Assembly: GCA_963920635.1 (NCBI GenBank)
Contig: OY987302.1
Span: 45,697,500-45,761,499 of the forward strand
DNA from: Pseudeuparius sepicola
Taxonomy: Eukaryota > Arthropoda > Insecta > Coleoptera > Anthribidae
Length of the DNA stretch: 64,000 nucleotides
Reading direction: 5' to 3'
This document shows, piece by piece, positions 12,571-24,291 of this stretch; position 1 is the stretch's first letter; each line of letters starts with the position of its first letter. The notes under the pieces are model-generated. The model did not search any database. It was not told the origin of the DNA and saw only the letters and a program-made list of their open reading frames with translations. Made by a program: the position numbers and the translations under genes.

Positions 12571-12865
12571 AATTAACATGATTTTTAATTTTTTTAAATT
12601 ATGATTTGTATAAGATAGAGAAAAAAGTCCGATATTCGCCACATTGGAATATTATAACCTGTGGAGCAAGTACAAGCTAGGGTATAGCAAAATCAACTGC
12701 ACTCTTTATTTTTTTTCAAAAAAGAATGCCTAATATAAGAACTTTCGTCATTTTTGGGGAAGATAACAACTTATGGAAAATGTCTAAAAATTAAACAGGG
12801 TGTCCCAGATTCAGGTCCAAATGAATCCTGTTTATAGCGGACATCGCTATAAACCCTATATTATA

Positions 12866-13683
12866 CAGGATGATTGTTTTAGGTCTACCACCGCGATTTT
12901 CTCGCTCATTTTGCGGCCTACAAAAAAAAAACGTAGGAGACAAAAATTTGGCAATTTTGGACAGCTAAGTGGTGCTGTAAAAGAAATCGGCATCCATGGC
13001 CAACTTGTCGTGCAATATTAAAAAAACCTCAAATTGAGCAAAACTATTAATGGCCGTGGAATGTTTATTTTAAGAGACAGAGAAAAACTTTTATATTGAA
13101 AATTGATGGCACTAAGAAGCTTTATGCACTAAGAAGCTTTATGCAAAAAAAATTACACAGGGTCTTCGGCTCTCTTGAGGCTATGAATTTTTTGTTTATT
13201 TCTTATTAAGCGATATTCTCGCTTATTTTGGGGCACACAGAAAATATATAAGAAAACAATATATGGCAATTTTGGTCAGCGAGGCGACATTAAAAAAGGA
13301 ATGGGCCTCCATACCCAACTTTTCTCGGTGTACTAAAAAAACCTAAAATCGACAAAAATTTTCATGGTCTCAAGAGAGCCGAAGACCCTGTGTAATTTGC
13401 TGAAACTATCTGAGCACCTGGACGGATAAAGCTTCTCAGTGCCATCAATTTTCAATATAAAAGTTTTCCTCTGTCTCCTAAAATAAACATTCCACGGCCG
13501 TTAATAGTTTTGCTCAATTTGAGGTTTTTTTAATATTGCGCGACAAGTTGGCCATGGATGCCGATTTCTTTTGCAGCACCACTTAGCTGTCCAAAATTGC
13601 CAAATTTTCGTTTCTTACGTTTTTTTTGTAGGCCGCAAAATGAGCGAGAAAATCGCGGTGGTAGACCTAAAAAAATCATCCTG
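12866..13683. mobile_element. Foldback element, family F4, with internally duplicated arms
   Basis: The ends are CAGGATGATT and its inverse AATCATCCTG, flanked by TATA. The arms contain TTTTCTCGCTCATTTTGCGG, GGACAGCTAAGTGGTGCTG and CATCCATGGCCAACTTGTCG with their inverses. The inner boundary is marked by ACACAGGGTCTTCGGCTCTC (about 13155) and its inverse (about 13380). The central loop holds a diverged third copy of the same arm order (TTCTCGCTTATTTTGG, GGCCTCCATACCCAACTT). A small fragment of the arm recurs at 31063-31165. Open frames in the arms mirror each other and are not genes. Confidence 0.85.
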
Positions 13684-13689
13684 TATATA

Positions 13690-14920
13690 GGGTTATCCGA
13701 AGTTTGACGATTTAGGAGGTATTTGAACATTTATGATTTTTAAGAAAAAGGATCACTATATTTTGTTAAAACTAGCGAAGGAATTGATTTGAAATTTGGT
13801 TTAAGCATACTCCGGTTTTGTAGCTAGCTGACTCATCTTAAATTTTTGATTTGCTTCTATAACATATATCTAATGTTTATTTTTTGATAAAAGTGCAATT
13901 GTGCAAAAAATCAAGATTTAAAAACTACCTTGGGGCAGGGTTAATCTACAGCAAAAACTAAATGTACAATATCTACCGTAAGAGTTTGATAAATGCTCGT
14001 TAGTGTTAAAGAGTGCACCATGGTGACTAAATTGGTTAACTGAAATAAAATAAAAATTGAGGCTAGGTCTAGTATTAACTTTGCTTAATAACATTTTGTA
14101 CCAAAACCTACAAAAAAGTATTTCTAGATTCGAAAAATAATGTGTCTTGGGAATTTAAAAAAAAAAAATTCGCGTCAATAAAGTGGTCTCTATTAAGGTT
14201 TTAGGGCACAGAACTAAATAAGTTGTAGACACGTCAAATTATTTTTAATTTATAGCACTTAATGTGTGTCTAAATTGTACCAAATCTGTTTGTCTTATCT
14301 GTCTTCCTTTAAGACAAATTATAAAAAAATGAACTTTGGCGCCCTGTATCACGGAAACCGTTAGGATTTCGATACATATTTATATGACAAAGTGTACTTA
14401 TTTTGACGTTTTCTATAATTTCCTGAGGTTTTGTCCATAAAAGTTGGACCACCCTGTGTACTGTACCTAGGTATCATCTCAGGTCGGTGAAAGTGAAATT
14501 ATCAAACTTTGAATATCTAAAATGAGAGAACAATTTTTCAATAGTAGTAGGAATATGAAATTCAATGAAAAGTCGGGCAGTACTTTATTTAGATACAGAG
14601 TAGGTTCGTTTAATTATTATACATCAAAATATTTACACAAAGAACCTTATATATATGTATCAATCAAGTCAAAAAGACAGAGAATGGTTTGTTTTAAAAT
14701 TAAACTTGTGGTCTGAGAGAAACAACAACTTATTAGTTGGTAGTTACATTTACATTTTAGTTTAGTTTAACCATTGTAAATACGGAGCATCACGGTAGCC
14801 CCACTTTAGAGAAGTCTAACTCCCCAGGAGGCCCACCTTCCTTTATAGCAATGTCTTGCTAGGCACACATTTGACAACGCGGTGTTGCACAGATATGATC
14901 AACATCCCAGAATCTAAAAT
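13690..14920. other. Unassigned region with an F1 remnant
   Basis: Around 14070-14210 the order TTAATAACATTTTGTACC, TTCGAAAAATAATG, CTTGGGAATTT, AATAAAGTGG resembles the F1 arm at 3730-3830, so a decayed F1 fragment is likely. A lone right-end motif CCACCCTGTGTA occurs at about 14449. Nothing else is recognised. Confidence 0.4.
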
Positions 14921-15100
14921 CGTTGACTGACGTATTAATAAGACTTCTCACGGCCATAGTTTCATGTCCTGGAAAGTAGATGGCGCCTATGGTCAACAAT
15001 GTATTTTTCATTGTATTTTGTGTCCGGGAAGCGCATGGTGAGCCAGCGAACTGTCAAACATGACAGCCGTGAGCAGTCTTTATTAATACGTCAGTCAACG
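14921..15100. mobile_element. MITE M1, copy 1 (180 bp)
   Basis: The terminal inverted repeats are CGTTGACTGACGTATTAATA and TATTAATACGTCAGTCAACG. The inner parts ACTTCTCACGG and CCGTGAGCAGT continue the pairing. The 7 bp on each side are identical (CTAAAAT at 14914-14920 and 15101-15107), a clean target-site duplication. Copy 2 at 27516-27697 is about 90% identical by eye. The superfamily is not clear to me, because 7-bp duplications are unusual. Confidence 0.88.
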
Positions 15101-15945
15101 CTAAAATATTCCTTCTTTTTGCAACGATATTATCATGTGGCAAATGCATGAAGCGAAGCTGGGTTTGTCGAGAACTGGGTCTGGAGAGAATTGGTAATGC
15201 TGAGATTTAGTAGTTGCGGTAGGTGGGCATAGCGTAGCGCACTCTGTAAATAAAAATTATAATGAAAAATGGGACGCGGAACTCCAGACCCAGACAAGCA
15301 ACTACCTACTGTAAAACCACGGCAATAGATTATACTGGTATAGAGGCAAGCGTCTCCGCGGTGACCAACGAACTGTAGACGCGCCGAAGAGAGAGACGGA
15401 AGATTTAGTCGGCCAAGATTATTAGGAGCATTGGCGCTTCCCATCGTATTTCTGCAATTCTCTTGTATGTTAGGGTTTGGTACAATGAATAACATATTTT
15501 CAAGATTTTCTAATATAGGTTACCACTTTACTAAATACTTACATTGCGAAGAATAATTAAAAATTATTATATTCATGTACGTAGGTAAATTTAAAAGTAC
15601 GAGCATACAGCGACAATTAGTTCAAATATTCTTAACTTTTCGTTGTTATAGATAGGTACCTATATTATATGATATACTATAGTGGATCGAGTCTTTATGT
15701 TACCAATTAAAATCTATCTAAAACTTATTTTTCCAGGTTAGTTTGTCTCTGCACAACCTAAAAAGCATATTTACTATTATTTTTAGTGCCCTGTGTACCG
15801 ATGTGATATGAACTCGTTTAAAAGCTAAACCGGATTAAAGTAGAAAATAACCATAGAGAAATGAATTTTGATTTTATTGTCATTTTATCTTGCTATTTTC
15901 TGTTTTAATCCGGTTTAACTTTTAATTGAGCCTAAACCACATATA
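15101..15945. other. Unassigned region
   Basis: A minus-strand open frame of 120 codons (15133-15495) has no recognisable domain and I do not call it. The hairpin at 15815-15930 is listed separately. Confidence 0.4.
15815..15930. repeat. Short foldback / hairpin
   Basis: The left arm contains GCTAAACCGGATTAAAGTAG and TAGAAAATA. The right arm has TATTTTCTGTTTTAATCCGG and TTTAACTTTTAA. The arms are about 35 bp around a loop of about 45 bp. It could be a short MITE. Confidence 0.65.
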
Positions 15946-17363
15946 CAGGGTGTTTCTAAATTGCACTAAAATATTTTACAGGGTAATTCTCCCGTTAAAA
16001 TTAAGGGGGGTCTTTCATATAAATTTTTACTCAAAACCCCTCCCCCTCCCAGTTACACCCCTCCAAATATGCGGGGGTAAAATATTGTTTTTATTTATGG
16101 AAAGAGGTAAAAAGTTGAAATTTGGTGGACCAGTTGCACTCATGGAAGACATTTTGTTGACATTTTTTCAACACTAAAGTGTGAGTGGATGGGTATTAAA
16201 AACCCAAAAAATTGATTTGTAATGGACAAATGCGTTTTAAAACCTTTTAAACTCTTGTCTTTTTGTCCTAAACAGATTTAAAAAAAAAACTTGTTGACAC
16301 CCGCGCGACTTAACGCATGGTTAATGATTAATAATAATTTTTTATGAATCAGATAATCTAGTAGGCTAATGTCAAACATCTAATTACTAACATACTAATT
16401 ACTAGATGCCATAACTAATTTGTGTTGTGTCCCTTATAACAAAAAAATGGTGAACTTCACAAATGAATAAATGCGGGATATGCATTTTGTTATGGGCTCA
16501 TGCGAAACTATTAGAAATACTCCCGGAATATTTCAAAGAATTCGGAATTCTATGGCCCGAAGAATTGAGTCGTGCATTTTAGCAGACGGGAAACATTTCC
16601 AGCATTTGTTGTTATTTTTAGAATTCATATTAAGTTGTTGTTATTATTTATAGTTGTTAAAGTTCTCAGATTTTTTATTTCCTTAGTTTTTTAGGTCTGT
16701 ATCATCTCGCCCTAATATTTGGAATTAAAGTATTTTTGATAACTACCTACTTGTAAAATTATTATTATTATTACAAAGAATTACTACTTATTATTAATAC
16801 TATGTTTTCCTTTCACTAAAATTATGTCAAATTTAGAACCAAAACAAAAGATACCTAAACGTTTTTAAACGCAGTAATTAGATGTTTGACATTAGCCTAA
16901 GATTACCTGATTCATAAAAGAATTTTTAACCATGCGTAAGTGGCGTGGGTGTCCACAAGTTTTATTTTTTCTGAAAAATCTGTCAAGTTTAGGACAAAAA
17001 AGACAAGAATTGAAAATGTTTTTAAGCGCATTTGTCATTGTAAACCATTTTTTTTGTTTTGAAATTTGACACGTTAAAAAATTCTGGCAAAAAATAATTT
17101 AGGGGTTGGTTTTTTCATCCCCCTCCACTTATACTTTAGGGTTGAAAAAATGTCACAAAATGTCATTCCATGAGTGCAACTGGTCCACCAAATTTCAACT
17201 TTCTACCTCTTTACATAGTGGAGAAAAAAATAAAAACAATTTTTTACCCTCGCATATTTGGAGGGCGAGGGGTTTTAAGGAAAATTTATAGGAAAGACCC
17301 CCCCTTAAATTTAACGGGAGAATCACCCTGTACAATATTTTGGTGCAATTTAGAAACACCCTG
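15946..17363. mobile_element. Foldback element, family F5, with transposase remnant in its loop
   Basis: The ends are CAGGGTGTTTCTAAATTGCA and its inverse, flanked by TA (15944-15945, 17364-17365). The arms of about 480 bp include TTAAGGGGGGTCTTTCATAT, TCAACTTTCTACCTC versus its inverse, and GCTAATGTCAAACATCTAAT and its inverse. The unpaired centre (about 16440-16840) encodes a transposase C-terminal tail (listed separately). The outer arm resembles that of the 31833-34467 element, so both come from one lineage. Confidence 0.9.
16480..16653 (+). pseudogene. C-terminal fragment of a mariner-like transposase
   Basis: The frame carries RNTPGIFQRIRNS, RRIESCILADGKHFQHLL and then a short extension to the stop. 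The pattern (a helix ending in R..R...CI...G.HF.HLL near the stop) is the usual C-terminus of the mariner-related transposases that carry DLTPLDFFLWG. The better preserved copy at 32719-33476 ends the same way (RLCVNNNGNHFEHLM). Only about 40 residues remain, without the catalytic aspartates, so it cannot be active. It lies exactly in the single-stranded loop between the two arms of the F5 foldback, as expected for an internal-deletion derivative of an autonomous element. Confidence 0.7.
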
Positions 17364-17365
17364 TA

Positions 17366-18130
17366 TAATAGGTGCATTTACAATTTACACGTTCGTCACT
17401 AAAAATTTGCTATAGCAATTGCGATTTTATTATTAACACTTAATTAAAAAAACAAGTACATATATAGTTATAGGGAATATCTGTAACCATGACGATAAAC
17501 TAGTACCGTGTCTGCAAATTATTTATTACAAAAGTGTCCACTTATGCAGTATGAAATTAAATTATGTTTTTTGAAGCTTAGCTTCTTTTCTTTTTTATAC
17601 GCTAGAATTTCTTTGTTGTTTCGTTTCTTGTTTATAATATTGTTTAACTCTCATAATCATATAATTATAAACAATTTTAGAGAGCACATCTGCCCGATGT
17701 GTTTGGCAGCTAAATTCTATGCAGTATTTGTTTTCCTTAACTAACATAATTTCATCAAGAGTTCTGCTCCTTAACACCTATTCTATTTTAATTAAAAATG
17801 TAGCCACCATAATATTGGGGTACGAAACAATGTACCCCCATTACTCGCGCACCCGAAATATTATGAAAACACTACTAACTCCGCGGACCACAGCTCGGCC
17901 GGCTCGACTAATTTCTCTGTCTCTCCTTATAAGGCTGATCTACAACTCGACGGACAGCGGCTGCCGCGCGGCGATGCCGCGGCCTACCCACCAGTTTATT
18001 TATCGCCGTGTGTAAAACAAAATGAAAATTTTGATGGTCATCTGTAAAGTAACAAAATGAATAATGTATTATGCCTCCAGTTATAACCTTTTCCACTAGG
18101 TAATTTTTAGAGAGTATAATGTTACTAATA
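17366..18130. other. Unassigned region
   Basis: There are AT-rich open frames without recognisable domains. A short GC-rich patch at 17880-18000 contains several CGCGG motifs. No repeat is identified. Confidence 0.4.
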
Positions 18131-18132
18131 AT

Positions 18133-18264
18133 AAGGATGTAACATTAGCGATTAAAATAATGCGATTAAAGAAAAACGTGGTAATGGACCAGTACTCAAA
18201 ACAAGAACAACAAAAGTAACCGCATACAAGTGTTTTAAATAATAAATCAATCATCAGTACGCTG
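18133..18264 (-). repeat. Decayed copy of the hammerhead-bearing repeat
   Basis: On the plus strand it shares AAGGATGTAA, ATTAGCGA, GTAACCGCATACA and ATCATCAGTACG, in order, with the minus-oriented unit at 46074-46390. The spacing is altered. It contains the ribozyme remnant at 18219-18263 and is the only relative I see outside the 45-46 kb cluster. Confidence 0.6.
18219..18263 (-). ncRNA. Degenerate hammerhead ribozyme
   Basis: On the minus strand CTGATGA is intact, but the second core box reads AAAA instead of GAAA. Stem II has lost its GC pairs, and stem III is CAC/TTG instead of CAC/GTG. Stem I (AGCGTA/TGCGGT) keeps five of six pairs. It was probably an active hammerhead once and is now inactive. 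Confidence 0.6.
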
Positions 18265-18955
18265 TAAGTCTAACGGTCTAAAAAATAAAATAGCACTCTT
18301 GGCAGTTTTGGGAACTTTTTATTTTTGTTTTAGAAATACTGAATGTGGCATATATACCTACCAATATTCGTGTATAACATTTTAAATGTTTACTCGTATT
18401 TACTATTTTTGCATGCCCTCTGGACAAACTTTAAATAGAGATTTGCAAAATGTGCCCGGGCATAATACTCAAATCTTATAGCTGTGCTGTGCTTTATATG
18501 CAGATTTGAGCATAGTCCACATATGCTATATGCCGCGGCTTTATTACAGAATTTATTCCTGGCCCTCTAGTGCAATACGTTCTATTTATTATACCTTGCG
18601 AGCGACCACTAAATGCGCAATTTCTGTTTCTGAAATACGGGGTTAGTTTCCCTAGGCGAATGCTGGAACTTGTGGGCAAGCTAAACGGCGCCATATTGTC
18701 GTTAACATACCAAATTATTATTAAGATAGATGTGTACTGTGTAAGTATCGGTTAAGTAATTTTTAATGGGCTACTTTGGATTTTGAAACTTGCCGCTTGC
18801 TAGACCGGATTTTGATGTAAAGCTAATGTATGTAATAGCTATTCAGGTAACTAGTGAGGAAAAGTGGGAAATCATATTTCCTAACGTATCTAGGTGTTGC
18901 ATCACCCCCATTATTATAGATCCTTTAATGTTCGCTTCAGAAAAACCTTTTGTAT
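18265..18955. other. Unassigned region
   Basis: No recognisable coding sequence or repeat. Confidence 0.4.
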
Positions 18956-18959
18956 GAAA

Positions 18960-19770
18960 GTTGTATAGTTACAGCGTTAATCACAACAACCTAAAATCCC
19001 CGTATACCAAATTTGAACAAAAAACATAGAGGGAGTTCCATTCTGCAGGGTGTCAAAATTGAGCAAAATAGAATTTTAAAGGCATCTGGAGAGTCAAGTG
19101 TGCCATGGAATTACTTCGAAACAGTTGGATAATGAACAGGACCACTCACAGTGTCGATGTGCAAAGATCCAATAAAAAATATACAAGGTGTTCTTCTCTG
19201 TAGCAACTCGAAATGCTGAATTTTTTAAACTTTATACAGGTCAAAAATCGAGTAGGTATATCAAAACCACCCCAGACATTACAAGCGAACTAAGTCTAAA
19301 AAATACAGAAGCCTGCCAGTCAGTAAGTCCATATGAGTCAAGGTGTGCCACAACAGGAAACGCACAGAAAATGTATCATCTTAGACTGTGACTTTATTGA
19401 TAAAGGTCCAACAATTTGAATTGTTTTTATTTGTTGGTTGGATGATGTAAAGAAATAAGTTGCTTTTGTATTTATTCAATGATTCCAGAGCACTCCTGAC
19501 CAATATAAAGTTTAATAAAAATTCAGCATTTTGACATCGCCCACAGAAGAAGACCCATTTTTTTATCGAATCTTTGCACACCAACACTTTGAGTAGTCCT
19601 GTTGATCATTCATCTGTTTTGATGGGATTCTATGGCACACTTGACTCTCCAGATGCCTTTAAAATTCCTATTTTGCTCAATTTTGACACCCTGCAAAATG
19701 GAACTCCCTGTATATTTTTTGTTCAAATTTGGTATACGTGGGTTTTAGGTTGTTCTGATTAACGCTGTGG
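18960..19770. mobile_element. Foldback element, family F10
   Basis: The left arm holds CAGCGTTAATCA, CCGTATACCAAATTTGAACA, CATTCTGCAGGGTGTC, GGCATCTGGAGAGTCAAGTG and TGTGCAAAGATCC. The right arm carries the inverse of each, in mirrored order, up to TGATTAACGCTG. The arms are about 230-250 bp with moderate divergence. Clear element ends and a target duplication are not visible. A half copy in inverted context lies at 44640-45075. Confidence 0.75.
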
Positions 19771-19774
19771 TGTC

Positions 19775-20535
19775 ATATTTTAAATAAAAAAATCGCTAAA
19801 TGGTTTTCGTCATTTTTTACTAGAAAAAAAAGTTGTCTTGAAAATTGACATTAAGACCTGAAATTTTGCACCAACGTAGACCTATTTTTAGAAAAAACGC
19901 GGCTAAAATCGGATGGAGAATACAAATTTTACGGAGGGTGTTCGCACTTAAGATGAAACACCCTGTTGTATTAAAAATATAGATATATCAATAAAGAAAC
20001 ATAACTGTTAACTTACTATTGAATGTCTATATTTAGACACGGTCTCAATGTTAACCGAAATGGCCTACATAGATTTAGACTCCCACACAACCCCGAGGCA
20101 ATCACGGCACCATTGACACACCTTTAGCGCCGGATCTGTAATTGAACGGGCCAAACCAACTGCATTTCTATGCCCCAACTCCGACGCAGTCTGAATGCGC
20201 GACCTATAAAAGTAATGTTTCGCTTGCAGGATGCCAATGCGCCACGAACGTGTGCACACAGGGAAATGGCGAAAAAACAAATGGACTTTCGGTGCAACTG
20301 TGCGTTCCACCGCACCGTACTCGCCTGTGTATTGCCACTTCCTGAATTGGGCAGACGATTTTATCTCACGCAATGGTGTTTTATGTTATGTGACAATACA
20401 CGGCACCTAGCAGTGGCGACTCATAGGTTAATGCACAAGGGGGTACGTTTTGAAAACAAAAAGGACACACTCGTGGTCAATAATAGTGTTTCACAAGACA
20501 AGATTTCTTGACTTGCTAGGCCTATTCTTCTCTTG
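19775..20535. other. Unassigned region
   Basis: A lone right-end motif ACACCCTGTTGTA occurs at about 19960. Overlapping open frames on both strands at 20065-20511 have no recognisable domain. CAGTGGCGACTCATAGG at about 20412 resembles a possible pogo-type terminus for the relic to its right, but I could not find its partner. Confidence 0.35.
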
Positions 20536-20539
20536 TCTT

Positions 20540-21684
20540 GCAAAGCAACCAGGGTCTAGCAAGAATTAGTGAATTTTCAGTAGAGCTGTTCACGGCCGTC
20601 ACTCGACAGTCCTCAGATTCATTTAACGTTTCATGCTCTGCAGCAAGACAATCTGCTTATGTTAATACATGTCCATTAAAGGGATATACCCCACCCACGC
20701 TAAATCCTTTTACAGCTATTTCTACTGTCTAGCACTTACGATAGGCTTTACCAAATATATTCATTATGTCGCATGCAGTCTATGGCTTGTTGTTTTCACG
20801 AAGCCATACTCTGACTTCCTCAGAGTAGTAAGTCTTGAGCGGGGCCATGAAAGCTCTGTCCATAGGCTGAACCTTACGTGTGCATTGTGGGGGTAGAGAT
20901 ATCAGCGATGAGCGATGAGATGATGTTGTGTAAACAAATACGTTTGTATCCATCCAGAAGGATGAGCTCTGCCTATTGATCCTACAGGAATGCCTCGCAT
21001 CAAAGTTTCGGTCATTTTTTTCCGGGGAAATATAATCATTGGCGGTACAAACCTGCTATGGGCTCATACATGCAACTGTTGTTATTAGAGAACCTCTCTC
21101 AGCTGATGTCATAGGACCAATTTGTTTTTTACCGCGACGAGGAATCATCTTGGAAAATGTTCTCTGAACTATATAGCTCTCTCAGGAGTGAATTTCGTTT
21201 TAGCATAAACTTCTTCAAGGAGATAATAGAATTGGTCCATACGTTGTTTGGTGAAACTACGAGCCCTTGCAAATGTTGTACCTATTGGTTTGCGTAAGGA
21301 CAACATATTTTTGTTGCGCGACATAAATCCCTTGAGCCAGTATTTGCCAGCAACGCCATCATTAAAAGGATGGGGCATATTATTTTTTGCCGCAAGTCGG
21401 AATGCTAATTAACCTTCGTAAGTCGATTAGAATTTACTTTCCATTTGGAGAACTTAGTCGACTAGCGGAGATTCAAAATCGTCATTAAATACTAGTTTAC
21501 GGCCAATCTTCTTAGTGGGTGTATCTTCTTCACCGGCCAATCTGAAGAGTGTTGTCCTGGTTACATTGAAATGTTTAGATGCCTTTAAAAACCCTTTTTT
21601 TGTCTCCCCAAAAGCGGTAACAGCTGCTGACATGTCATCCGCGGTCCATTTCTTTCTTTTCTTGCATGAATTTCGTTCCGACAT
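20540..21684 (-). pseudogene. pogo/Tigger-like transposase relic
   Basis: From 21684 downward on the minus strand, a basic start and KKWTADDMSAAV...FLKASKHFNVTRTTLFRL form the pipsqueak-type helix-turn-helix. Next, MPHPFNDGVAGKYWLKGF, KPIGTTFARARSF and PERAI (21378-21169) match the CENP-B/Tc5-type DNA-binding region. The DDE part is present in pieces with stops and shifts: GPMTSAERGSLITTVAC, VPPMIIFPRKK, then PPQCTRKVQPMDRAFMAPLK and TYYSEEVRVWLRENN near 20760-20880. The stretch that should hold the central LLLDNHESH aspartate is deleted. These are hallmarks of the pogo group. The relic is inactive, and no terminal repeats were confirmed. Confidence 0.85.
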
Positions 21685-21689
21685 TCCTA

Positions 21690-22267
21690 AAAAAATAAAA
21701 TTTACGAATCATGAAATGTGCGTAAAATATGGAATATTCCAAACTATCTTCGCATACAGTATTCCAAATTACCAACACAACATATCCATATTTTTATTAA
21801 AATTTGAAAAAAGTTTTAAAATACAAACGGGATCATAAAATATACATGCCTCTAACCAATTTCCAGTAGTAAAGTTATAAATTTGTTAAAATCTCGATAT
21901 GATTATTGCGGATTAGATACTTAATTAATAAACTTGTTGAGAACACTTTCACTTTATAAGGAGGTCACAGCCATACTGGATTTGACAAATAAGAAAGGAA
22001 ACACCATATCTTTCTGAATTGGTAACATTCTATTAGTAGGTACGTGCTATTTTTACGTGTATTTTGTAGTAGTTTTAATAAAACACGGATATTCCAAATT
22101 AACAACAAATTACCTTCCCTTCCTCTGGTCATTACACACAAAATGTAGAATATTTTAATTTAGAGAATTTTAGCACAACATTTGGTCAAAATCAAGTAAT
22201 TTTTAAAAGTTTTAAATTATTTAATGAACTACCAGGGCCGTTTAAAAGAATAATATATAGGTATATA
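21690..22267. other. Unassigned AT-rich sequence
   Basis: It lies between the pogo relic and the next foldback. It may include the 5' flank of the pogo element, but no terminal repeat is recognised. Confidence 0.35.
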
Positions 22268-23502
22268 CAGGGTGATTCTAAATGATGGTGCCAACGTAAT
22301 ATGACAGATAGAAAATATCATTTTGAACAAAAAGTTTCTTATAAACATGGGTCCTAAAATGCACAATAAGAAAGTTACAGGGTGATGAAACTATAGTTTG
22401 AAAAACATCTTTATCGCAATAACTTCTACAGAAGTTATGCAATTTAAATGAAACTTGGCGCAATTCTTTGTGCAGAATGTACGTCAAAAAAGTCACGTGC
22501 TTAGAAACGAAGAAACCGGATAAAATTTACCGAAGAAAGTAGGTAACAAATAATTGAAACTTTCGTTCGAGAAAGTTCCTTTGCTCGTTGTTGTTTCTGG
22601 TTTAATTAGCAAATCCTCGCTTCTTCCTAGTAACTGAAGTGCAACAATTTTGTGTAAAAACGATTTATTCCCATCGACCAAAGCCGGGGGGGGGGGTAGC
22701 ACAATGGGTTTTCTACTCATAACTTTTTGAGGTTATCTTTTTGGTCTCAGAAGTTCATCATTTTAGTGCATCTTTTTATTTTGCAACAAAAGGGTACTCA
22801 TAACGATAACGATAAAATCAACCGTTTGCGTTGAAATCGGCAAAATGTGCTCTAAAACACCTGTTTTTTCAACTACGGCTTTCAAATTTTACAAAATAAT
22901 TGTACCATTTAAAGTGACTAAAAATTCCCTATGAACTATGTACCAAAATTGTTCGTTTTCAAAATGGAACTGATTGATCTCGACAAAATTTTGAATTCCA
23001 TATTTCAGCAAAACCAGTCATGTTTTACTCAATATCCATTAGGCATTTTTTCTTAATTTTGAACGTACAATTCATCTGTAAAACATTTAAAGGCGGTAGG
23101 CGATAATTTTATTTTTCGAATTTTGGAGTTCACAGGTGTTTTGGGGCCATTTTGCCGATTTCATCGCAAACGGTTGATTTTATCGTTATGAAACAAGAGT
23201 ATATTTTTGTTGCAAAATAAAAAGACGCACTAAAGTGATTAACCGGCGAGACCAAAAGGATAACGCCTCTGGTTGATTGGAATAAATCGTTTTTATACAA
23301 AATTGTTTCAGTTCAGTTAATAAAGAATTGCACCAAGTTTCATTTAAATTGCATAACTTCTGTAGAAGTTATTGGGATAAAGATGTTTTTCAAACTATAC
23401 TTTCATCACCCCGTAACTTTCTTAGTATGCATTTTACCAATGTTTATAAGAAACTTTTTGTTCAAAATGACATTTTCCATCTGTCATATTACGTTGGCAA
23501 AA
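22268..23502. mobile_element. Foldback element, family F6, right end truncated
   Basis: The left end is CAGGGTGATTCTAAATGATGG after TA. The inverse arm runs to GTCATATTACGTTGGCA and then stops, so about the last 25 bp (the right terminus and its TA) are missing. Arm landmarks are AACTTCTACAGAAGTTATGC, AAATCAACCGTTTGCG and AGGTTATCTTTTTGG with inverses. Part of the inner arm recurs inside the nested element at 31953-34342 (AACGCAAACGGTTGATTTTA). Confidence 0.82.
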
Positions 23503-24291
23503 GAAATCAAATCTTCGGAGGAAAATAAAATTGATTTTTCGAACTGTTTTTAGTTCATTTGTCATATTTGTTATAATTTAGTATATTTATAGGAAATTAA
23601 GTGAATGAAAATGTATTACTACTGTATTACAATGAAACCTCAAGTTCGGTTTTTTCGTCATTACTACGGAGCTGATGGAGATACGCCCTGAAATGCATAG
23701 GTTTTCGGAATCAAGAAGTCGAAATGCATCGACTAAAAATATAGATATGATTAGGTATAGATCAATTTTTGAAAATTTTGATTTTCATAGAAAATGTTCA
23801 CTTTTTCTGCATTGTTGTAGCTGTGCTGGAGTTAAAGGGAATTCTAATTTGAAATGGAAATTTTCTTACGTAAATGTAGTAGAATATAATTAACCTATTT
23901 CCTATTTCGATATTTCTTATTCCTCAATACTTTATTCTGTTTTCAGTCTTTTAAAAATACCTAATAATAAAACTTTTTTCACTAACATTATTATGGAATA
24001 TTTAGTTTGTACTGTTTTCAAATGCAAATTTGATATTGTTGCTATAATTCGCTCTTTGATTATAACCTATTGATTTCGGGTCACTAATGCAGCGATATAG
24101 CTGCATAAAGAGTAATTTTAAAAATTAACCTGTTCCACTTTCCAGCAGTGAAACATATGTTTTCGAATCCATAAATTCTACCGACTTGTCGATAGTAAAC
24201 AATATTAGTGGCATTTAACGAGTCGTTTCACCATGCATCTAATGTCAACAATACGCGGCCGCGGCACGGAGGGAAAATGATGATTTATTTC

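Noticed and set aside
12800..13730. Paired basic peptides ending HGQLV.QY
   Set aside because: Mirror images produced by the F4 inverted repeat.
15133..15495. 120-codon minus-strand frame
   Set aside because: No recognisable motif; single-frame openness over moderately GC-rich sequence is not enough.
17106..17415. Small frames near 17.1-17.4 kb
   Set aside because: These lie in the right arm of the F5 foldback and mirror frames in the left arm.
20412..20430. CAGTGGCGACTC as the pogo element terminus
   Set aside because: No matching inverse near 21.7-22.3 kb, so not supported as a terminal repeat.
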